Source: F23-B02 sp963632825 (lineage in GTDB: Bacteria; Bacillota; Clostridia; Oscillospirales; Oscillospiraceae). Taken from it: a stretch of DNA of 64,000 nucleotides. Location of the stretch: the NCBI GenBank assembly GCA_963632825.1, contig CAVGWF010000005.1:1-64000 (forward strand), in the 5' to 3' direction. Below, one piece after another: positions 16,912-24,309 of the stretch. Made by a program: the position numbers and the translations under genes. How positions within the stretch are numbered: position 1 is the first letter of the stretch; each line of letters begins with the position of its first letter. A model generated the notes under the pieces. It was not told where the DNA came from, made no database searches, and saw only the letters and a program-made list of their open reading frames with translations.

Positions 16912-16950
16912 TTTATTCCCTCCCTTTCAGGGATATACGGCACAGCAGCG

Positions 16951-17550
16951 TTATTCAAACAGAAGCTGTGCAACCGGAGCCGCAAGCGCGCTGCGCTGCT
17001 GGCGGATGAGCGCGTCAATGCTGCAGTTGGTCTCGATGCCGCCGAAGCGGACGATAACGCCGCCGGATATGTCCGCGGTATCCTCGCTCAGCGTAAGCTT
17101 GCCGAGCTTTCCGTCGGCAGCGAGCAGCTCGTTTGCCCTTTTGCAGACCGCCCTTCCGAGCTCGGCTTTATCGCAGGCGTTGAGGACTATCTCCTCCGTG
17201 CCGTCTGCCGAGGCGGAGGCTGCCATGCGCGCAAGAAACTGCACATAGTCCTCGCGCGGCATATTGATTATTCGCTCTCGTGCGGCCCGGAACGCCGCCT
17301 CGACCATCTCCTGCTTTACGGCGAGAACGCTCTTTTTTGCCTCCATCTCGGCGATGCGGCGGCTGCCGCTCAGAATATCCTCGCACTCGGCATCGCCTTG
17401 CTTTATGAGCCCTTCGTACTCGGTCAGCGCAGCCTTGAAGCTCTCTGCGCGTATTTTTTCGGCTTCCGCTGCGGCTCGGTCTATCGTCTTTTTCGCCGCG
17501 GTATCCGCCTCAGCCTGAATATGTGCGATTATTTTTTCAGTGCCTTTCAT
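16951..17550 (-). CDS. ntpE: V-type ATPase subunit E (peripheral stalk)
   Basis: 199 aa. The N-terminal half is a long Ala/Glu/Lys-rich helix (AEADTAAKKTIDRAAAEAEKI) that pairs with subunit F/H (NtpF). The C-terminal half is a globular domain with SGGVIVRFGGIETNCSIDALI, a typical E-subunit ending. The ATG follows a 36-bp gap after ntpK. Confidence 0.9.
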   Translation of the reverse strand: MKGTEKIIAHIQAEADTAAKKTIDRAAAEAEKIRAESFKAALTEYEGLIKQGDAECEDILSGSRRIAEMEAKKSVLAVKQEMVEAAFRAARERIINMPREDYVQFLARMAASASADGTEEIVLNACDKAELGRAVCKRANELLAADGKLGKLTLSEDTADISGGVIVRFGGIETNCSIDALIRQQRSALAAPVAQLLFE

Positions 17551-17586
17551 AATAAAGCCCTGCCTTTATGTTAATTTTACCGTCGG

Positions 17587-18069
17587 TCAGATGTACAGCA
17601 GCATCATCATGGATGCCAGCAGGGACAGAATTGCATAGAACTCGACGGTGATGCACAGGATCATGCCCTTTGCCCAGTGGTCGGGATTCTTGGCAAGCAG
17701 GTTAACGGACGCCGCAGCGACCTTACCCTGACCGATGGCGGAAACGAGACCGCCGATGGCGATGGGCATGCAGGCTGCGAAGTAACGGCAGCCGTCAATA
17801 AACGAAAGGTCGGCGGCCGTGCCGTCGAGCAGCCCCATGTTCATGATCGCAACAAAGAACACGACAAGACCGTACAGTCCCTGGGTGCCGGGGATGACCT
17901 GAAGGATCATCGCCTTACCGAACTTTGAGGGATCCTCGGTTACGAGTCCCGCGCCGGCCTCGCCCGCTATGCCTGTGCCGACAGCCGAGCCCGCACCTGC
18001 CATGCAGGCCGCAAGACCTGCGCCGAGAAGGCCTATTGCCAGACCGGAATGTGCAAACAGAAATTCCAT
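17587..18069 (-). CDS. ntpK: V-type ATPase subunit K (rotor ring proteolipid, Na+-type residues)
   Basis: 160 aa with four transmembrane helices in two hairpins, the duplicated c-ring subunit. The ion-binding residues known from Enterococcus hirae NtpK (T64, Q65, Q110, E139) are matched by T62 and Q63 in LQVIPGTQGLYG, Q114 in IGQGKVAAA and E143 in TVEFYAIL. A main-chain ligand equivalent to L61 is I59. This set is associated with Na+ rather than H+ binding, so a sodium pump is predicted. It lies between ntpI and ntpE. Confidence 0.93.
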   Translation of the reverse strand: MEFLFAHSGLAIGLLGAGLAACMAGAGSAVGTGIAGEAGAGLVTEDPSKFGKAMILQVIPGTQGLYGLVVFFVAIMNMGLLDGTAADLSFIDGCRYFAACMPIAIGGLVSAIGQGKVAAASVNLLAKNPDHWAKGMILCITVEFYAILSLLASMMMLLYI

Positions 18070-18085
18070 AATTGATATCCTCCTA

Positions 18086-20038
18086 TTAATCTTCAGCTAT
18101 ATCGTAATATTTTGTGCTTACCTCAAGGGGACTGAATGCCCTGCCGCCGTCCTTATAGAACTTGCCGAAATACTCGAGGCACTGGAGCCTCAGGTCGTGT
18201 ACATAGCAGCCCAGGAGATTCAGTGCAAAATTGAGCGTGTGTCCTATTATGAACACGGGGATAAACAGCCACAGGCTGCCCGCTATGCCGCCGATGGTAT
18301 TGAAAACCGTTGCGATAACGCTGCCGGCAAGCATCAGCGCCATGATACGCGAATAGGAAAGTATATCGCCGAACCAGCCGGTAACGGTGTTGTAAAGCGT
18401 TGCAAACAGGCTTGTAATTTTGCCGAAGCCCTTTGCGCCGCGGCTTCCGCCGTAAAAGAGCATCACGCAGCCGATGACCAGCACCGCCGGCACTCCGCCG
18501 ACATTGCCGACCTTGAGCGCCGCAAGAACCGCACCGGCAAGGATGACCCACAGTGAGCCCTCCTCCCAGAACGCTCCCGCCGCATCGCCGTTTTTGACCT
18601 TCTCGACAACGCTTATCACCATGCCTGTGTTCAGGTGGATAAGTCCGAGCACCATGGCTCCTATGAGCACCGTCATGACATCGGTCATCGGGCTGAACAG
18701 GCACCACAGCTCGCCCCAGCCCTCGGGCTTGCCGGTTATCTGGCCTATCTTCACGAGCGCATCGCCGAAAAAGCCGCCGGTGAGTATGCCCATTATGAAT
18801 GTCGATATGCCGGCATACAAAAGCAGCTGGCAGAAGCTCAGGCTGCCCTTGCGGGGCTTTATCTTCTTCATTGCAACGACCGCCGCAAGGATCATTATAA
18901 GACCGTAGCCCATGTCAGCCATCATCAGCCCGTAGAACAGGATGAAAAACGGCGCCATAAGCGGGTTCGGGTCGACGCCGTCGTAGGCGGGCAGGCTGTA
19001 CATGTTCGTTACCATGTTCAGCGCGTTAGTTATCCTGTTGTTGCGGAGCTTTACCGGCACCTCGGGGTATTCCTCGGGCTCGGGATCCGTGAGCTCCCAT
19101 GCGCAGTCGAATTTTGCAAGGCAGGCCTCGAGCTCCGGAACCCTTCTCGCAAGCACCCAGCCCTGCAGGGCGACGGCACTCTCCATTCCGTAGAGTCTGC
19201 CCTCTGCCTCGGCATAGACCTCCTTGGTCTCCATTCTGTCCGCGCACAGCTTCAGCTCGCCGCGGTGCCCGCCCATGGCGCGGATCTGACCGATAAGCTC
19301 CTGCTTCTGCTCGTCGAGCGCCTTCAGCTCGCCCCTTAGCCGCTGCGTGTTCTCTGCGGCGGTGCCCTCGGCATTTCCGAACGAGGCAATTGTAAAGCCG
19401 TATTCCCTCACGGCATCCAGAGCGGCAGGCAGCGCCTCCTTAAAGCATATCAGAACAAGATACCGCTGTGTCCTGTCGGAAAAAACGCTAACGAGCTCGG
19501 CTTCCTCGGTAACTGCGGCGAGCGCGCCCTGAACATCCGCAGAGAGCACCGACGACGGCACCATGCCGAGCGTTACCGCGCAGCGCTCGGTGCCCTCCCC
19601 GTCAAGGGGATAGTCAAGCTCGAGCCACGGCGCAAGCGCGTCTATCGAGCCGTTTATTCTCGCGTACTCGGCGTTTATCCTGCGCAGCGTTTCGTCCGCT
19701 CCGACTATGCCGCGCGCGATATCAAGGGTCTCGGAGAGCGTGGAATCATCCAATATGACGCCGCGCCCGATCTCCGGCTTAGCGGAAAGCAGCTTTTTCT
19801 TTACGGGAGCATACTTATCAAGCAGCTCCACCGCCTGCGTGAGCACAGCGCGATCGGTGCGGCAGCGAACGACATCGCTGCTTTCCTTTGAAAGGCGGGC
19901 GCGAAGCTCCGGCGAAAGCTCGGACAGCTCCGGCTCGGATACCTCGATGCAGCCGAGCAGCATAAGCTGCTTGAGCAGCTCCCTTTTCTCGTTGCGAACA
20001 GCCAGCAGCCGCAGCTTCTTCATTTTTTCAATGGCCAT
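18086..20038 (-). CDS. ntpI: V-type ATPase subunit I (membrane stator)
   Basis: 650 aa, equivalent to the eukaryotic a subunit. A soluble N-terminal half (about 1-330, with coiled coil) anchors the peripheral stalks. The C-terminal half has seven or eight membrane helices that form the ion half-channels. FILFYGLMMADMGYGL and the segment GDILSYSRIMALMLAGSVIA, which includes the conserved channel arginine, are diagnostic. Its start overlaps the ntpF stop by one base. Confidence 0.95.
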   Translation of the reverse strand: MAIEKMKKLRLLAVRNEKRELLKQLMLLGCIEVSEPELSELSPELRARLSKESSDVVRCRTDRAVLTQAVELLDKYAPVKKKLLSAKPEIGRGVILDDSTLSETLDIARGIVGADETLRRINAEYARINGSIDALAPWLELDYPLDGEGTERCAVTLGMVPSSVLSADVQGALAAVTEEAELVSVFSDRTQRYLVLICFKEALPAALDAVREYGFTIASFGNAEGTAAENTQRLRGELKALDEQKQELIGQIRAMGGHRGELKLCADRMETKEVYAEAEGRLYGMESAVALQGWVLARRVPELEACLAKFDCAWELTDPEPEEYPEVPVKLRNNRITNALNMVTNMYSLPAYDGVDPNPLMAPFFILFYGLMMADMGYGLIMILAAVVAMKKIKPRKGSLSFCQLLLYAGISTFIMGILTGGFFGDALVKIGQITGKPEGWGELWCLFSPMTDVMTVLIGAMVLGLIHLNTGMVISVVEKVKNGDAAGAFWEEGSLWVILAGAVLAALKVGNVGGVPAVLVIGCVMLFYGGSRGAKGFGKITSLFATLYNTVTGWFGDILSYSRIMALMLAGSVIATVFNTIGGIAGSLWLFIPVFIIGHTLNFALNLLGCYVHDLRLQCLEYFGKFYKDGGRAFSPLEVSTKYYDIAED

Positions 20039-20352
20039 TACGCATTCACGATCCTTTCCGCGATATACTGCGCCGCCTTATCGCAGCGGCTCTCGGCCTT
20101 TGCGCGCAGCACCGCTTTTTTGTTCTCCGCCTTTTGATATATCTCCCGTACCTGCATCTGAGCCTCGGCCCGTGCCTGCTCTCTGCGCTGTGCAAGCTCG
20201 GCGGCAGCCTTCGCCCGAGCTTCCTCGATGTCCGTTTTTCCCGTCTGCTGCGCCTGCGCAGTTATGCGCCTGGCCTCCGTCAGCGCTTCGGCAGCGGTCA
20301 TTCTCGCCGCCTCCTCCGCCGCACTTATTTCGGCTATCTCATCGAACGCCAT
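20038..20352 (-). CDS. ntpF: V-type ATPase subunit G/H homologue (peripheral stalk, NtpF)
   Basis: 104 aa, almost entirely one long charged helix (Ala/Glu/Arg/Gln) that would pair with NtpE in the peripheral stalk. Composition, length and position as first gene match E. hirae ntpF. Sequence alone is weakly diagnostic because low-complexity helices look alike; context carries the call. The ATG has GGGAGGAG upstream. Confidence 0.85.
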   Translation of the reverse strand: MAFDEIAEISAAEEAARMTAAEALTEARRITAQAQQTGKTDIEEARAKAAAELAQRREQARAEAQMQVREIYQKAENKKAVLRAKAESRCDKAAQYIAERIVNA

Positions 20353-20418
20353 CCGCTCTCCTCCCTTCTGTTAAGTTTCTTTGCGGATCATCAATAAAAA
20401 TATGCATCTGTTGTGTTA

Positions 20419-20447
20419 AGAATAACAAAAAAGTCTTGTGTTTTCAA
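20419..20447 (-). promoter_or_regulatory. Promoter of the V-ATPase operon
   Basis: On the minus strand, TTGAAA (20447-20442), a 17-bp spacer and TATTCT (20424-20419) lie 70 bp upstream of ntpF in an AT-rich region. The rest of the 430-bp gap (20450-20700) is AT-rich and shows no gene. Confidence 0.5.
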
Positions 20448-20708
20448 CGCTTTTTGTGCATTTTTATTGATAAACTTTGTGCAATTAAATTGTTAAATTA
20501 ATTACTCATGCCTCTTACACCCCATATGAGGCGCAAACCGTTGAAAATGCAGGGTTTATTTTTTGTCATTCGCGGCTGCAACTTTGTTTGTTATTTAACA
20601 TAATATCCTTTATCCCTTTAAATTGCAAGGCTTTTTCGACCCTTCACGGGCATTTTTTCCGCTGCCGGAACATTTTCCGACAGTTTTTGCATGTATCTGC
20701 TTTTCCAC

Positions 20709-20737
20709 TTGCCAAATCAGCCCCTGCAATGTATAAT
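20709..20737 (+). promoter_or_regulatory. Promoter of the E2-like gene
   Basis: TTGCCA (20709-20714), 17-bp spacer and consensus TATAAT (20732-20737). The gene starts 46 bp further on. Confidence 0.7.
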
Positions 20738-20782
20738 CATTTGGTACGGATAACTCAAATTTGTATACCCGAGGAGGTTTTT

Positions 20783-21664
20783 ATGGCCAATAATTATAAA
20801 CGCCGCGCCGGCGACCGTGTCGACGGCAGACGGCTGCGTTCACTTAACGGATTTTATAATTTCATACCGTTTATAATGCCTACAAGAAACGATGCTCTCA
20901 ATTTATATGAGGAATCGTTTGAGATAACGAACGCCGACCGCTGGTTCAGAAAGCAGCGCGTTGCCGGCTACAAGGGTATCGGCATGCTGCATCTGCTTAT
21001 CGCGGCGTATGTGCGCGCCTGCGCATATCTTCCCGGGCTGAACCGCTTTGTCGTCGGAAACCGCGTGTATGCGCACAACGAGATCGAAATAGTCATGGCC
21101 GTAAAGCGCAATCTGACCATCGACTCGACCGAAACCACCATCAAGGTCCCGTTCAAGCCCACCGACACCATCTTTGATGTGTACAACAAGATGAACGCGG
21201 CCATCGACGAGATAAAAAACTCCGACGAGGAAAACGGCACCGAGGAATTTGCGAACAGGTTTGCGGCTCTGCCGCGCTTTGTCATCCGCTTTATCATCTG
21301 GCTCATCCGTGTTTTCGACTACTTCGGGCTTCTGCCGAAAAAGCTTCTGGATGTCAGCCCCTTCCACGGCTCGATGATAATAACCGACCTCGGCTCGCTC
21401 GGCATAGGTCCGATATATCACCACATATACAATTTCGGCACGCTGCCGGTCTTTGTCTCATTCGGTGCAAAGCGCCATGTCTATGAGCTGGACAGACACG
21501 GGAACATGGTGGACCGCAAGTATGTCGATGCAAAATTCGTTCTCGACGAGCGCACGGTGGACGGTCATTATTACGCCTCCGTTTTCAAGCTCATAAACCG
21601 CATTATCGCCGATCCGTCCATACTCGAAATGCCCCCACAGAAGGTAAATGAGGATATCTTCTGA
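20783..21664 (+). CDS. Stand-alone E2-like (CAT-fold) acyltransferase domain, catalytic His replaced
   Basis: 293 aa. The protein resembles only the catalytic domain of 2-oxoacid dehydrogenase E2/chloramphenicol acetyltransferase. Segments include MIITDLGSLGIGPIYHH (the E2 SN/T-LG region) and LDERTVDGHYYASVF, which corresponds to the E2 motif DHRxxDGA. There is no lipoyl domain and no E3-binding domain. The canonical catalytic histidine position is Glu256 (D255-E256-R257), so normal acyl transfer is doubtful; H262 directly after the motif could substitute. GAGGAGG precedes the ATG at 20783. It is monocistronic with its own promoter and terminator. It may transfer acyl-CoA to a small molecule or be structural; function unknown. 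Confidence 0.7.
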   Translation: MANNYKRRAGDRVDGRRLRSLNGFYNFIPFIMPTRNDALNLYEESFEITNADRWFRKQRVAGYKGIGMLHLLIAAYVRACAYLPGLNRFVVGNRVYAHNEIEIVMAVKRNLTIDSTETTIKVPFKPTDTIFDVYNKMNAAIDEIKNSDEENGTEEFANRFAALPRFVIRFIIWLIRVFDYFGLLPKKLLDVSPFHGSMIITDLGSLGIGPIYHHIYNFGTLPVFVSFGAKRHVYELDRHGNMVDRKYVDAKFVLDERTVDGHYYASVFKLINRIIADPSILEMPPQKVNEDIF

Positions 21665-21678
21665 ACCGAAGCCGTCAA

Positions 21679-21713
21679 AAGCCTCCGTTTTCGCAAGCTG
21701 AAAACGGAGGCTT
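21679..21713. terminator. Bidirectional terminator hairpin
   Basis: A perfect 13-bp stem (21679-21691 with 21701-21713) lies between the convergent E2-like and XRE genes. Confidence 0.8.
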
Positions 21714-21716
21714 CGT

Positions 21717-21956
21717 CTATTTTATTATGCGCGCCTTGCCTATGGCGCGCTTTGTGTCCGGCGAGGTTTGCAGAATACGGTCGGCGGAGACATTATACAG
21801 CGCACACAGTCGGATCAGGTGCCTTATCGGCAGCTCGCTTGCGCGGCGCTCATAGCGCGCATACATCGTCTGCGAGGTGCCGAGGTAATCAGCGACCTCG
21901 GTCTGCGTAAGGTCGTTATCCTCCCGGAGCGCCCTGAGTCTGTCGATATAGTCCAT
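21717..21956 (-). CDS. Small XRE-family HTH regulator
   Basis: 79 aa, essentially one lambda-repressor-like helix-turn-helix domain: LRALREDNDLTQTEVADYLG followed by SQTMYARYERRASELP. The ATG at 21956 has AGGAGG 8 nt upstream; the long frame to 22178 runs over the promoter and is rejected. It diverges from the lipoprotein gene, and a 17-bp inverted repeat in between is the probable binding site. It likely controls the lipoprotein gene and possibly itself. Confidence 0.85.
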   Translation of the reverse strand: MDYIDRLRALREDNDLTQTEVADYLGTSQTMYARYERRASELPIRHLIRLCALYNVSADRILQTSPDTKRAIGKARIIK

Positions 21957-21994
21957 TGCCGATGCCTCCTGCCTCTTTTCCAGCAGTGTAGCAA

Positions 21995-22040
21995 AGTACA
22001 CATATTTACTATTGACTTTAGTAAATATGTGTACTAAAAT
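21995..22040 (+). promoter_or_regulatory. 17-bp perfect inverted repeat enclosing the -35 of the lipoprotein promoter
   Basis: Arms 21995-22011 and 22019-22035 are exact reverse complements with a 7-base spacer. The spacer contains TTGACT (22012-22017), and TAAAAT (22035-22040) follows at 17 bp. A dimer on both arms would cover the -35 and most of the spacer, giving direct repression. The divergent XRE gene is the obvious candidate repressor. Confidence 0.8.
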
Positions 22041-22083
22041 TATGCCAGCACATACGCTGTATATAAAAAGAAGGGAGAAAAAT

Positions 22084-23112
22084 ATGAAGAAAACGATAAG
22101 CCTGCTGCTGTGCCTTGCGGTACTGCTCGGCTGCCTCGCCGGATGCGGCAGCTCCGGCAACGGGCTGACAAAGCTCACAGATTACATCAATGAAAACGGA
22201 ACGAAGAACGATGCCGGAACGGCTGCCCAGATAGACCTCGGAGCCAATCTGAAGGACACGGTAGTTACCGCCGCCGTCATAGGCGAAACTCTCATGCTCA
22301 TAGTGGAGTACAGCGGAAACTCAGTACCGGCGGCAAATGTTGAGCTCAACTGCGTGACCAACCTGTATCTCAGCGGAGATAAGAAGGGTCAGTTCATGCA
22401 GCAGAACGACCTTGAATTTTCGAGCGGATACACGACCACCTCCATCTGGTCAAAGCTCGAGGGCAGCATCGACATTGCCGCCTTCACGGCATCCACCGAG
22501 GTAGACGGCGAGTTTTCGAGCAGCTCAAGCTCCACTCAGCTCACCGATGAGTTCAGGGCATATGCCTCCGACGGCATAAACACCGCCATCGAGGCGCTCT
22601 CGGCATTCATCGCCGAAAAGCTCGAGCTCAAGCTTTCAGACCTCGGCTTTGAGAAGTACGAGATCGACTCCTCCCGCGAGTCAGCCATAAAGGAGCACAA
22701 TGCCGAGCCCGACGAGCCCGACGAGCCCGATCCGGAGCCTGCACCCATCACGATAACCGTTCAGAAGCTCGAGGACAACAGCGCCGGAACGCCGATGTTT
22801 TTGTACAATGTTACCAACAACAGTGACAAGGCGCTTGAGGCATGCACGCTCTATATAGTCTGCTATGACGCATACGGCGAGTATGTTAACCGGTACGGAA
22901 GCGGCTCACCCGCAACCACGGCAGTCATCGACGACCGCATCGAAGCCGGCGCGACTGCGGAACGGGGCAACTACCTCACAGGCTTTAGCGGTACAAAGTC
23001 CGTTAAGGTCGCCGTCGGAGTATACAAGCTCGAGGGCTGCGACAAGGTGACGGTAGCTGCCAGTGACGACCTCAACAACGCAAATCTCGTCTGGATAGAT
23101 TACCCCGCGTAA
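22084..23112 (+). CDS. Lipoprotein of unknown function with C-terminal beta domain
   Basis: 342 aa. Signal peptide with lipobox LAGC (residues 18-21). The N-terminal domain (about 30-200) is unrecognised. An acidic Pro linker (EPDEPDEPDPEP) joins it to a C-terminal domain (about 230-342). There, ITVQKLEDNSAGTPMFLYNVTNNSD and CTLYIVCYDAYGEYV look like the FxLYD/DUF-type immunoglobulin-like domains of Firmicutes lipoproteins. The ATG at 22084 follows AAGGGAGAA. The gene is controlled from the inverted-repeat promoter beside the XRE gene. No enzymatic motif was seen. Confidence 0.75.
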   Translation: MKKTISLLLCLAVLLGCLAGCGSSGNGLTKLTDYINENGTKNDAGTAAQIDLGANLKDTVVTAAVIGETLMLIVEYSGNSVPAANVELNCVTNLYLSGDKKGQFMQQNDLEFSSGYTTTSIWSKLEGSIDIAAFTASTEVDGEFSSSSSSTQLTDEFRAYASDGINTAIEALSAFIAEKLELKLSDLGFEKYEIDSSRESAIKEHNAEPDEPDEPDPEPAPITITVQKLEDNSAGTPMFLYNVTNNSDKALEACTLYIVCYDAYGEYVNRYGSGSPATTAVIDDRIEAGATAERGNYLTGFSGTKSVKVAVGVYKLEGCDKVTVAASDDLNNANLVWIDYPA

Positions 23113-23136
23113 AACCGAATACACGAAAATCATCAA

Positions 23137-23172
23137 CCTCCCGCACAGCGAATATGTGCGGGAGGCTTTTTA
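23137..23172 (+). terminator. Rho-independent terminator
   Basis: An 11-bp GC-rich stem (23137-23147 with 23155-23165) is followed by CTTTTT. Confidence 0.85.
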
Positions 23173-23206
23173 TCGTATCCGTTCCGGACTTGACTTACTT
23201 TTTTCT

Positions 23207-23235
23207 TTGAGCCGCGGCGGAGAATGTGGTACAAT
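23207..23235 (+). promoter_or_regulatory. Promoter of the CorA gene with extended -10
   Basis: TTGAGC (23207-23212), 17-bp spacer, TGG-TACAAT (23227-23235). The predicted start near 23242 lies downstream of the ATG at 23224, so that ATG cannot be used and the TTG at 23260 is favoured. Confidence 0.65.
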
Positions 23236-23259
23236 CGCCGTGATAGGAGGCGATCGTTT

Positions 23260-24174
23260 TTGAATTGGTATATCATTGATAAAACGCTCAGACCGTCGGA
23301 CGCAGAGCCGTGTGCCGATGCACCGGCGGTGCTGCTTTTAAGCTCCGAGGAGCTGCCGCACGCGGGCGGGATAGCCGGACTTGAAAAGGTCATTTACCAC
23401 ACGCCGCCCGCCAGAGACGCAAGAGTCTGCAAGGCGGAGCTGCGTCCCGACTGCATCAGCGGAACGCTCGTCGTGCCGCACGGCGCATCCGGCGGCGGCT
23501 GCCTGCGCTGCGGCTGCCTCATCTGCCCGAAGCGGGTCGTGCTCGTGAGCGACGACGGCGAGCTGCACTCGATCCTCCAGCGCCTCGTCAAGGAGCGGCG
23601 CAGCACCTCGTGCAGCGTAGGGCGCTTTTTGTTTGACCTCCTTGAGGAGCTGATCGCAAAGGATCTTCACCGTCTTGAGGAGATTGAGGACAAGGCGGAG
23701 CGGCTTGAGGATCGCATCCTTTCCGGCGATTTCGATAATTTCAGTGCAGAGATGAATGCAGTTCGCAAGTCGGCGATGAGCCGATTCCGCTGCTATTCGC
23801 AGCTCGACGATGTTGCCTGCCTGCTGCGCGAGAACGAAAACGGCTTCTTTACAGCCGATGAGGAGCTGCTGTTCAAGATGTTTGAGGGGCGGGTCATCCG
23901 CCTTCGGGAGGAGTCTCAGCTGCTGCGCGAATATTGCGTGCAGATACAGAGCATGTTTCAGGCGGAGGTGGACATTCGCCAGAACCGCACCATGCGCATC
24001 CTCACCATCGTGACGACGATCTTCTTGCCGCTGACGCTGATCGCCGGCTGGTACGGCATGAACTTCGCCGGTATGCCGGAGCTGCACTGGAAATACGGCT
24101 ACCCCGTCGTGGTGTTGGTCAGCATCGTGACCGTGGCCGTGAGTATCCTGATCTGCAAAAAGAAGAAGTTCTGA
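23260..24174 (+). CDS. corA: CorA-family divalent cation transporter
   Basis: 304 aa. A cytoplasmic N-terminal domain with long helices (coiled region about 125-240) is followed by two C-terminal membrane helices and the signature YGMNF on the first periplasm-facing loop (motif GMN). This is the pentameric Mg2+/Co2+ channel architecture. The start is TTG at 23260, 9 nt after AGGAGG; the ATG at 23224 precedes both the ribosome site and the transcription start. The CorA N-terminal domain is rather divergent and holds a Cys-rich stretch (GGGCLRCGCLICPK), which is unusual. MgtC-like genes lie about 2 kb downstream. Confidence 0.88.
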   Translation: MNWYIIDKTLRPSDAEPCADAPAVLLLSSEELPHAGGIAGLEKVIYHTPPARDARVCKAELRPDCISGTLVVPHGASGGGCLRCGCLICPKRVVLVSDDGELHSILQRLVKERRSTSCSVGRFLFDLLEELIAKDLHRLEEIEDKAERLEDRILSGDFDNFSAEMNAVRKSAMSRFRCYSQLDDVACLLRENENGFFTADEELLFKMFEGRVIRLREESQLLREYCVQIQSMFQAEVDIRQNRTMRILTIVTTIFLPLTLIAGWYGMNFAGMPELHWKYGYPVVVLVSIVTVAVSILICKKKKF

Positions 24175-24178
24175 CACG

Positions 24179-24207
24179 AAAGCTCCTGCATTTTCCGCAG
24201 GAGCTTT
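24179..24207 (+). terminator. Terminator after corA
   Basis: An 11-bp perfect stem (24179-24189 with 24197-24207) with a 7-nt loop, followed by TTTG and an AT-rich tail. It overlaps the corA end closely. Confidence 0.75.
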
Positions 24208-24309
24208 GTTTATAAAATCTTTCTTGTTTGTTCATGCCTTTGTCATAAAAGCTGTGTATTATAATACCACAGGCTCGGGAGGATACCCGACGGATACCCG
24301 GAGGCACCG

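Noticed and set aside
23224..23259. ATG at 23224 as the corA start
   Set aside because: It lies upstream of the AGGAGG site and of the predicted transcription start; the TTG at 23260 fits both.
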